The notes beneath the pieces were generated by a model that had not been told where the DNA came from, did no database searches, and saw only the letters and a list, made by a program, of their open reading frames with translations. A program made the translations under genes and the position numbers. DNA of 64,000 bases. Source: Nitrospira sp. (lineage in GTDB: Bacteria > Nitrospirota > Nitrospiria > Nitrospirales > Nitrospiraceae). This document shows positions 56,546 through 64,000 of the stretch, piece after piece. The DNA lies in the NCBI GenBank assembly GCA_024330925.1, contig JANDJK010000002.1, positions 16,016 through 80,015 on the forward strand. The letters run 5' to 3'. How positions within the stretch are numbered: position 1 is the stretch's first letter; every line of letters starts with the position of its first letter.

Positions 56546-57904
56546 ATGACTCGTAAACAAGTTGTGATCATCGGAGGAGGATTCGGAGGACTCGCAGCAG
56601 CCCGCTCTCTGCGGCAGGCAGACGTCATCCTCATCGACCGTACCAACCACCATCTCTTTCAACCGTTGCTCTACCAAGTCGCCACCGCCGCCCTGTCACC
56701 TGGTGACATTGCCTGGCCATTGCGTACGATTTTCCGTTGCCGCCCAAATGTGCGCATCGTGATGGACGAAGCGATCTCCATCGACCGATCGTCACGCCTG
56801 GTCTCTCTGCAACAGAGTCCTCCCCTTCCCTTTGACTGCCTGATCGTCGCCCCAGGCTCACGGCACACCTATTTCGGCCATCAGGAATGGGAATCGTTTG
56901 CGCCAGGGCTCAAAACCCTCGCCGATGCCATTCGCTTGCGGGAAAAACTGCTCCGCACGTTCGAAGAAGCCGAACGGGAACAAGCCGCGACTGGTTCGCA
57001 CCGTCCCCTCACCTTCGTCATCGTAGGCGGAGGTCCAACTGGCGTAGAGTTGGCCGGCGCCCTCGCAGAAATCGGACGCAAGGCCATGGGACCTGAATTT
57101 CCCTCGCTACGACTCGATGACCTCTCCATCCTCCTCGTCGAGAGCGGACCGCGCATTCTTCCCGGCTTTGCCCCTGAGCTGTCAGCCAAAGCCGCTGCAT
57201 CACTCGAACGAATGGGCGTTACCGTCAAGGTCAACAGCCCCGTCAGTGACATTCGCGCTGACAGGGTCAGGATCGGCAATGAATGGGTCCTCTCCTCCAA
57301 CGTCATTTGGGCGGCGGGAAACAAGGCCTCATCTTTGGTTGATTCACTCGGTGTCCCCCAAGACCAGTTAGGGCGGGTGAAGGTCCAACCGGATCTCTCT
57401 ATTCCGGATGACCCGTGGATTTTTGTTATTGGCGATGCTGCCCATTGTGTGGGAAACGATGGGCGTCCATTACCAGGCCTCGCCCCTGTCGCCATGCAGC
57501 AAGGGCGCTACGTAGCAGCTCTCATCGAAGACCATCTCTCTCCCGAGCGACGCAAGCCGTTCGTCTACCAACACCGCGGCATCCTAGCCACTATCGGACG
57601 GGCAAGGGCAGTGGCACAATTCGGTCCGCTCCATCTGTCGGGCCCGCTAGCCTGGTTGATATGGTGCGTCGCCCATATCTTCTTCCTTATTGGCATTCGT
57701 AACCGTATCCGGGTGATCTTGGAGTGGATCTGGTTTTACCTCACGTTCAAACCGGGTGCACGACTGATTTTCAACCAGCAAGACAAGCCGCTTGACGACT
57801 CGTCAGCCAGGCCGTCGATCAACCACACCGTATCGTACCTCTCACTAGACCGCTCCCCGCTTCCTCGTCTCCATCTCGTCAAGAAGACAGCCAGCGACGA
57901 GTGA
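56546..57904 (+). CDS. Type II NADH dehydrogenase (NDH-2) / NAD(P)/FAD oxidoreductase
   Basis: MTRKQVVIIGGGFGGLAAARSLRQADVILIDRTNHHLFQPLLYQVATAALSPGDIAWPLR; VGGGPTGVELAGALAE; C-terminal membrane-binding segment; ATG at 56546 preferred. Confidence 0.92.
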   Translation: MTRKQVVIIGGGFGGLAAARSLRQADVILIDRTNHHLFQPLLYQVATAALSPGDIAWPLRTIFRCRPNVRIVMDEAISIDRSSRLVSLQQSPPLPFDCLIVAPGSRHTYFGHQEWESFAPGLKTLADAIRLREKLLRTFEEAEREQAATGSHRPLTFVIVGGGPTGVELAGALAEIGRKAMGPEFPSLRLDDLSILLVESGPRILPGFAPELSAKAAASLERMGVTVKVNSPVSDIRADRVRIGNEWVLSSNVIWAAGNKASSLVDSLGVPQDQLGRVKVQPDLSIPDDPWIFVIGDAAHCVGNDGRPLPGLAPVAMQQGRYVAALIEDHLSPERRKPFVYQHRGILATIGRARAVAQFGPLHLSGPLAWLIWCVAHIFFLIGIRNRIRVILEWIWFYLTFKPGARLIFNQQDKPLDDSSARPSINHTVSYLSLDRSPLPRLHLVKKTASDE

Positions 57905-58058
57905 TCACCCTCTCTGCTCGCCCGACCAGACAAGCCGTTCCCCCCGTGAGAACATCGCAAGAAAGGCCAGAAAGGAAAGAGAAACACACCCTTCCGTTTC
58001 AATCGTTTGCCTGGTGGAAGGCTGATAGCAGGATTGCCGAAAACAGCGTGGGGACCAA

Positions 58059-58487
58059 TTACCCAATCACGACCGGTCCGCCGTTGGCGTCAATGGTTTG
58101 GTTGCTTTTGGCCAGTTTGCCAATCTTCCACTCTTTATCGGACACTTCGAGCAACCGCCCTTTCATGGTGTAGAACGAACCTAGAGAAAATCGGACAAGA
58201 CCCTGCTTGTCGGTTTCGAACTGGAACACACACTTGCCTGTGGCCATCTCAGTCAGCGACACCAGGCGAGCTGCTTTATGCAGGGAATAGGCCCGCCGCT
58301 CGTTGAATACCAAGGTACTGTCCACCACCTTGGCCAACATTCGTCCATTCTCGTCAAACAGAGCAAAGTTCACCAATAAGGCACCAGTTGCTGGATGCTG
58401 CCCGAGCTGGAGATGCGGCACTCCGTCGATTATGATCATGCCATCGGAATTGCGATACAGATTAGAGCCGACTTCGATGTCCATCAT
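58059..58487 (-). CDS. Hypothetical protein (142 aa)
   Basis: Intact ORF, coding-like composition; no family recognised. Confidence 0.6.
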   Translation of the reverse strand: MMDIEVGSNLYRNSDGMIIIDGVPHLQLGQHPATGALLVNFALFDENGRMLAKVVDSTLVFNERRAYSLHKAARLVSLTEMATGKCVFQFETDKQGLVRFSLGSFYTMKGRLLEVSDKEWKIGKLAKSNQTIDANGGPVVIG

Positions 58488-58549
58488 GCGATTTCCGTTT
58501 CTGGGGTGAGAGAGGGATGCAAGCCGCGCGTGCAGACGCTGTACGCTGA

Positions 58550-58777
58550 TCAGGACTTTTTGATACGATCGAGAATTAAGGCGACACAGCCGCCGAGCAA
58601 CCCGCCTCCTACCACCGTGGTCAGGAGTTCAACCAATTTCAAGTCCCACACGGAACCCTGGGCTTCCATGATTTCCCTAATGCCACCTTGGACCATGATA
58701 ACGGCCAGGGACATGGTCGCGCCAATGACGAACCACCATAGGAACACTCGTAATGTGGGAAACACGGGACTCCTCAC
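58550..58777 (-). CDS. Small membrane protein (75 aa), translationally coupled to comM
   Basis: Two hydrophobic segments; ATGA overlap with the upstream comM-like gene stop (58774-58777). Confidence 0.6.
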   Translation of the reverse strand: MRSPVFPTLRVFLWWFVIGATMSLAVIMVQGGIREIMEAQGSVWDLKLVELLTTVVGGGLLGGCVALILDRIKKS

Positions 58778-60306
58778 ACCTCTAAATGGCGGTCAAACGA
58801 ACGATACTGCACAGCCTCCGCAACATGAACTGCTTCGATCGTCTCGGACTCGGCTAGGTCAGCAATCGTGCGTGCCACGCGCAGGATACGTCCATGCGCC
58901 CGCGCAGATAGTCGCAATCGTATCATGGCTTGCTCCAACAGCTCCTGCGCTGCGTGATCCAACCTACAATACCGTTTTATTTGGCGGGGCTTCAATTGGG
59001 CGTTGGTATAGATCCCTTCCCCTTGATATCGGCGGCGCTGACGTTCCCGCGCCGCCATGACTCGGGACCGGATGACCGCCGACTTCTCTCCGGGCGACAG
59101 TTCCGTTCGCAACTCTTGCACCGGCACAGGCGGCACATCCAAATGAATGTCCAGCCGATCAAGCAACGGGCCAGACAGTCGCGCCCGATAACGTCGAACC
59201 TGCAGGGGCGAGCACGCACAAGGCCGGCCCCGATCTCCGTAGTAACCACAGGGGCAAGGATTCATAGCCGCCACCAACATAAACCGTGCTGGATATCGGA
59301 GCGATCCACTGGCCCTGGTCAAAGTCACATAGCCATCTTCTAATGGCTGCCGCAGCCCTTCCAAGACTCCCCGCTTGAACTCGGGCGACTCATCCAAGAA
59401 CAGCACACCATTATGGGCAAGCGAAACCTCCCCCGGTTTGGGCACCGTCCCTCCACCAATAAGCCCCGCATCCGAAATCGTGTGGTGTGGGGCACGAAAG
59501 GGGCGGATGGTCACTAAAGGACGATCCGGTGACAATTGCCCCGCAACACTATGGATTCTGGTAGTTTCGATGGCTTCCTCCAAATCCAACGAGGGGAGAA
59601 TGGAGGGAAGACGCCGTGCCAACATCGTCTTGCCAGACCCTGGCGGCCCAACCATCAACACATTGTGTCCACCGGCAGCAGCCACTTCGAGGGCCCGTTT
59701 GGCATGGCCCTGACCGCGCACATCACTGAAGTCTTCTTCACCGTCCGTTGGCCTGGTCATTTCCAGTGCCTTCAGATCGAACACCAGCGGTGAAATCACC
59801 TGGTCTCCGTTAAGAAACCCAACGGCCTGCGAGAGTGTATGAACCGGATAGGCGGCCAATCCCTCGACCAATGCCGCTTCAGGACCGTTTTCTGCTGGAA
59901 GCACAAGATCATATCCCTTGCGACAAGCCAGGCCGAATGAGAGAGCGCCCGTAACCGGTTTGACCCGCCCGTCCAATGAAAGTTCTCCAATCAACACACG
60001 GCCCTCCACTGCTGCTTGCGGAATGGCCTCTTCGGCAACCAAAATTCCGATCGCAATCGCCAGATCAAGCCCTGACCCTTCTTTCTTCAGTCCGGCCGGA
60101 GCTAGATTGACTGTAATACGTTTGGTGGGAAAGTGAAACCCGGAGTTTTTGAGCGCAGACCGCACCCGATCGCGACTCTCTCTCACCGTGGTGTCGGGCA
60201 ATCCAACAACCGAAAATTGCGGCAATCCTCCTGCAATGTCAACTTCCACATCAACCAGATGAGCATCTAACCCGACCAGCGCCGCACTCGTAACCTTGGC
60301 AAGCAT
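58774..60306 (-). CDS. comM: YifB/ComM-family Mg-chelatase-like AAA ATPase
   Basis: MLAKVTSAALVGLDAHLVDVEVDIAGGLPQFSVVGLPDTTVRESRDRVRSALKNSGF; GPPGSGKTMLARRLPSILP; start at 60306 preferred. Confidence 0.93.
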   Translation of the reverse strand: MLAKVTSAALVGLDAHLVDVEVDIAGGLPQFSVVGLPDTTVRESRDRVRSALKNSGFHFPTKRITVNLAPAGLKKEGSGLDLAIAIGILVAEEAIPQAAVEGRVLIGELSLDGRVKPVTGALSFGLACRKGYDLVLPAENGPEAALVEGLAAYPVHTLSQAVGFLNGDQVISPLVFDLKALEMTRPTDGEEDFSDVRGQGHAKRALEVAAAGGHNVLMVGPPGSGKTMLARRLPSILPSLDLEEAIETTRIHSVAGQLSPDRPLVTIRPFRAPHHTISDAGLIGGGTVPKPGEVSLAHNGVLFLDESPEFKRGVLEGLRQPLEDGYVTLTRASGSLRYPARFMLVAAMNPCPCGYYGDRGRPCACSPLQVRRYRARLSGPLLDRLDIHLDVPPVPVQELRTELSPGEKSAVIRSRVMAARERQRRRYQGEGIYTNAQLKPRQIKRYCRLDHAAQELLEQAMIRLRLSARAHGRILRVARTIADLAESETIEAVHVAEAVQYRSFDRHLEV

Positions 60307-60436
60307 GAACCCAACAGCCTTTCTGGATCCACAAAGCAAGAAATTATAGGAGTCACTTGGAACCATTGCAAGAAATGGCCCAAGCCGACGCCGCTTCCTC
60401 CCCCTTGACATCGTGTTCTGCAGTATAATGGGCACG

Positions 60437-61096
60437 ATGCCTCGTGGGATTGTCAGACCCGCAACATCGTTTCGATTCCGTCTATTGTCTCAAGCAACAT
60501 ATCGGTCCAGGTCTCCGGTCGGCCCAATCATTGGATCAATTCTGGGTGTATCTCTTTTGTCATACCTTACCCCACCCACCTTCGCCACATTGATGGAGAC
60601 ACGCAACCAGTCTATTGTCCAACCGACCAAGCAAGCCAGCGCACCGGTTCGCTCAGCCATGGCAGTGCTAGCCACACTTGAACAAGCGGGCGTCCTTCCC
60701 CCTGAGGGGACCAAAGAAGCCGACCGCGTGATTCGAGCCACCATCCAGATCCAGTCGCTGTTCATGAAGAGCGCCGACCCGGCCGTCCGAAACTTTTTGC
60801 AACGTGCCGTCGCAAGCAAAGCGGAACCCCGGACGGAACAACGATTGGCGGAGTTCAAGGCGATGGGATGGACCGCAGAAGTGTTGGAAGCCCTGGCCGA
60901 TGCTGCAACAGCCGCCTCGCCAGACGAGCTTCGGTTACTGTCGCCTGAACTCGCCTCATTCAACCTCTCGACGGACGACTTTCAGCATTTCATGCAATTG
61001 ATCAAGGACGGCGAGCGGGCCCTCGCTTCACAGGGACATACATTCAGCGAGGTCTTCGCCGATCAACGCAAGATGATGGCAGGCACCACCCCTTAA
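60437..61096 (+). CDS. Hypothetical protein with N-terminal signal-like segment
   Basis: Intact ORF, helical alanine-rich; divergent from comM. Confidence 0.55.
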   Translation: MPRGIVRPATSFRFRLLSQATYRSRSPVGPIIGSILGVSLLSYLTPPTFATLMETRNQSIVQPTKQASAPVRSAMAVLATLEQAGVLPPEGTKEADRVIRATIQIQSLFMKSADPAVRNFLQRAVASKAEPRTEQRLAEFKAMGWTAEVLEALADAATAASPDELRLLSPELASFNLSTDDFQHFMQLIKDGERALASQGHTFSEVFADQRKMMAGTTP

Positions 61097-61207
61097 CGCC
61101 ACGAGTTCGGTGTGAGGATGCCGTCTGTTGTGGGGATTCGTGAGGGCTTGGACCGTGGAAAACAAAGGGACGACTTTCATATAACCCCCAACGGGAGGGA
61201 GATCACC

Positions 61208-61444
61208 ATGGCAACCAGAGCTTACATTCTCATCAAAGTGAAAACGGGTAAAGCCAAGGACGTCGTCGCAGCACTGAAACGAATCCCCGGCATTGAACAG
61301 GCCCATTCCTGCTTCGGACAGCCCGATATTTTCGCGTTTATCAGCGTGCAAGACGAGCGCGCCCTTTCGGACGTCGTCATTTCAAAAATTCACACCATCG
61401 AAGGAGTTGAAGAAACCGATACGCACATCGTAGCGGAACCGTGA
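61208..61444 (+). CDS. Stand-alone Lrp/AsnC ligand-binding (RAM) domain protein
   Basis: MATRAYILIKVKTGKAKDVVAALKRIPGIEQAHSCFGQPDIFAFISVQDERALSDVVISKIHTIEGVEETDTHIV. Confidence 0.88.
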   Translation: MATRAYILIKVKTGKAKDVVAALKRIPGIEQAHSCFGQPDIFAFISVQDERALSDVVISKIHTIEGVEETDTHIVAEP

Positions 61445-61517
61445 TTCGCTCGACGTCTTGATCAGCGTCGAGGTCGTGTTCCCCTTGGGACACGCGACCA
61501 CCCGGTTCGGCGCATCA

Positions 61518-62534
61518 TCAAGAATCCGGCAGCGACACGGGCACGCCGTTTAACTCCGCAGATCGATAGCAGGCATCGGCGATCTCAACAGCGCGACAGC
61601 CGTCTTCGCCTGTGATGGGCATCGGCGAGCCCTCGGCAATCGATTGCAGAAACGCCCGGAGCGTGAAGAGGACCGTTTGAGAAGGAGGATGTTCCTGCTC
61701 TTCCCGTTCCCCCCCGAGACCGGTCCAACGAACCAGACGGCGCGGCCAATCCGCCCAGATCCGGCCCTGTGATCCGATCCATTCCACCGTTCCAACCCGC
61801 TCTCCCGTCACTCGCGCCACGTCCACGACACAGGCTGTTCCCCCCTCTGTCGTCAGGTGGGCGGAGACGACCGTCTCAGGGGCGTTCGCAGGGAGCCGGT
61901 TCATCGCGCAGCAGACCTCGCGCACCTCTTCGCCCGTCAGGTATCGGACCAAATCGAGCAGATGTACCCCAATCTCCAACAAGGCTCCTCGGCCTCCATA
62001 TCCTTGAGCATGATCGGCTCTGTTGTCTTTCACTTCAATGTGCATGATCAGATGCAGCCGCTCCGATCGACCGAGACGCTCCTTTCGAGCACGAACTCCT
62101 TGAATGGCGGCGTCGAACCGCAAAGTCTGGGCCGTCATCAACGGCACGGCCGCTTGCCGAGCCAGCGACACCATGGCCCGCGCCTCCGCTCCTGAGACAG
62201 CCAAGGGTTTTTCGATCAACAAGGGTTTGCGAGCCTGCACCGCCAAACGACAAATTTCGGGAGTCAAGACCGGCGGCACGACGGCAATCACGACGTCAAC
62301 CATGGGATCGGCCACCAGAGCCTCTACCCGGCCATACATCGTGACCGAGTGTGTGCCGGGCAGGTTCAGCCCTTGATCCGGGTGCCGCCGGCAGACCGCC
62401 CTTAGAACAGCAGACGGAATGTCCTGGACAATATGCCGAGCATAGCGAATTCCGTGTCGTCCGGCGCCGATCAGTCCGATGCCGATCGGTTCGCCGCTAC
62501 CGAGCGGCTCATGGCGCTGAGCCCCTTCCAACAT
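61518..62534 (-). CDS. Gfo/Idh/MocA family oxidoreductase
   Basis: IGIGLIGAGRHGIRYARHIV; RKPLLIEKPLAVSGAEARAMV. Confidence 0.9.
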   Translation of the reverse strand: MLEGAQRHEPLGSGEPIGIGLIGAGRHGIRYARHIVQDIPSAVLRAVCRRHPDQGLNLPGTHSVTMYGRVEALVADPMVDVVIAVVPPVLTPEICRLAVQARKPLLIEKPLAVSGAEARAMVSLARQAAVPLMTAQTLRFDAAIQGVRARKERLGRSERLHLIMHIEVKDNRADHAQGYGGRGALLEIGVHLLDLVRYLTGEEVREVCCAMNRLPANAPETVVSAHLTTEGGTACVVDVARVTGERVGTVEWIGSQGRIWADWPRRLVRWTGLGGEREEQEHPPSQTVLFTLRAFLQSIAEGSPMPITGEDGCRAVEIADACYRSAELNGVPVSLPDS

Positions 62535-62750
62535 CTTATCCCCCCCTTTCTATAAGAGGAGTTGCACCGATCAGACACACAGCGGCTCGATGGTGCCATC
62601 CATGCAAGACCATCCACGCCAACCATGGCACAAACGGACGCCGAAGGCGAGAGAAACCACACAGAACCGACGAATGAGAGACAATCCCCGCAAACTTTCG
62701 TCTCGGGAGTGCGTTGACAATCCGGCAAACGGCTCCCTATATTCGATCAC

Positions 62751-63554
62751 ATGACCGCAACCACTCACACGGCGCCCTTCACGCTGCAACAAATCGGCAC
62801 GGGAACCGCGCGGTTCCCCAGCGGCGTGCCCATTCCCACCCACACCGACCAAATGGTCGATCCCTATTTCCGCACAAGGATGCCAAAGGAACATCAGGTC
62901 GAATGTCTCTTATTCTGGCCGCAGGAAAAAGGAACCTATCCGGGCATTGTGTTGCTTCATGACTGGTGGGGCCTGACCGGCCAAATGAAGGATCTGGGCG
63001 CCCGTCTGGCCTGCGAAGGCTACATGGTCATCGTCCCCAACCTCTATGGCCGACTGGGGGGTATGGTGACCGCCAACGACGATGTAGCCACAGCCCTGGC
63101 TGAGCGACAAGATCCATCGCTGGTCCTGACAGACATCAATTCCTGCTGCGAATATCTCAACACCCGCACCATTGCCAAGCGCAATGAACACGCCGTGGTG
63201 GGCTATGGCATGGGCGGCTCCTACGCCCTGCAGTTCGCCTGCCACCGCAAACGACTGAGAGCAGCGGTGTCTTACTATGGCTCCCTGCCGCAACCGCCCG
63301 GTGAGCTAGCGAAGAATCTCGTGGCACCCGTGCTGGTTCACCAGGCCGGCAAACAGCCGCCCTCAGCCGAGGAACTGGAAACATTGCGCGCCGCTGCCAT
63401 CGAGCAGAGCAAGCAGGTGGAAATTTACCACTATGCGGACGCCGCTCGCGGATTTTGCAATGATGCCAGGGCTGATCTGTACAGAGCCGACGACACGGCG
63501 CTCGCCTGGGAACGGACCGCACGATTTCTCAAAACCTGCTTTCAAGGGACATGA
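62751..63554 (+). CDS. Dienelactone-hydrolase-family protein with substituted catalytic triad positions
   Basis: PGIVLLHDWWGLTGQMKDLGARLACEGYMVIVPNLYG; VVGYGMGGSYALQFA; AARGFCNDARADLYRADDTALAWERTARFL. Confidence 0.85.
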   Translation: MTATTHTAPFTLQQIGTGTARFPSGVPIPTHTDQMVDPYFRTRMPKEHQVECLLFWPQEKGTYPGIVLLHDWWGLTGQMKDLGARLACEGYMVIVPNLYGRLGGMVTANDDVATALAERQDPSLVLTDINSCCEYLNTRTIAKRNEHAVVGYGMGGSYALQFACHRKRLRAAVSYYGSLPQPPGELAKNLVAPVLVHQAGKQPPSAEELETLRAAAIEQSKQVEIYHYADAARGFCNDARADLYRADDTALAWERTARFLKTCFQGT

Positions 63555-64000
63555 CGATCCGTCTCCTTCCTGCATGGAATGTGACGATGCACGGAACGGG
63601 TTTTCCAAACCGACGTACCATCATCGGCATCCTGACGGACATCAGCATCCTCACGGCGGCTGTTATCGTATGTTGTCTGACACCGTCGGCCTCCACAGCC
63701 GCTGACGATGTTTCGCCGGCGGCCTTGTTCGACATCGTATCCGGTCACGCAGCCCAACTCGCCTCACTCGATTCGAACGCCGCCGCCACAGCGCTCTTCA
63801 TCTCAACGATCGGCCCTTCGCTCGGCCTCCACGATGTGGCCGGAATCCTGAACGCCAAGGGCAAGGGATTGTCACCCAAGGTCGCCCAGGAACTGGGCCT
63901 TGCCGAACTATCGCAATCGGTCCATCAACTGATGGCAGCCCTCACCGCATGGCAACTGGCCGAGTCAGTCTATCGCCTCGTCTCCGCTACCGATGCCTCG
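63551..64000 (+). CDS. Hypothetical protein, partial (3' end outside window)
   Basis: ATG at 63551 overlaps the preceding stop (ATGA); open frame to window end; hydrophobic N-terminal segment TIIGILTDISILTAAVIVCCLTPSAST. Confidence 0.55.
   Translation, partial: MTIRLLPAWNVTMHGTGFPNRRTIIGILTDISILTAAVIVCCLTPSASTAADDVSPAALFDIVSGHAAQLASLDSNAAATALFISTIGPSLGLHDVAGILNAKGKGLSPKVAQELGLAELSQSVHQLMAALTAWQLAESVYRLVSATDAS

Noticed and set aside
1-64000. CRISPR arrays, prophage, transposons, defence islands
   Set aside because: No regularly spaced direct repeats, transposase, integrase or terminal inverted repeats were noticed; gene content is chromosomal core/flagellar.

Overview
The window looks like a chromosomal segment of a Nitrospira-like bacterium (lineage inferred from gene content only). 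About 6.9-47.5 kb is dominated by a nearly complete, co-directional (- strand) flagellar locus. It appears as three long operons: flgB-flgC-fliE-fliF-fliG-fliH*-fliI-fliJ-motE-fliK-flgD-flgE; fliL-fliM-fliN-fliO-fliP-fliQ-fliR-flhB-flhA-flhF-flhG-fliA; and flgF-flgG-flgA-flgH-flgI-flgJ-flgM-flgN-flgK-flgL-csrA-fliW. Upstream lie a periplasmic-type TPR protein, a FleS/FlrB-like kinase, a FleR/FlrC-like sigma54 activator and a FleQ-like sigma54 activator. The most unusual object is fliH*: a full phospho-receiver (REC) domain fused in one ORF to the FliH export-ATPase regulator, with no separate fliH visible. Each of the three operons is preceded by a sigma54 (-24/-12)-type promoter match. Two GTCA-N6-TGAC palindromes resembling the FleQ box lie upstream of two sigma54-type sites. 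Other observations are beta-rich modules shared between FlgK and FlgL, a GlrK/QseG/GlrR-like operon, a dienelactone-hydrolase-family protein that appears to have lost all three catalytic residues, and a single tRNA-Thr(TGT). No flagellin, filament cap, stator or cheY gene is in the window. Flanks are housekeeping genes (SthA, M24 peptidase, AsmA, ClpB, NDH-2, ComM and others). No CRISPR array, rRNA, prophage or transposase was seen.
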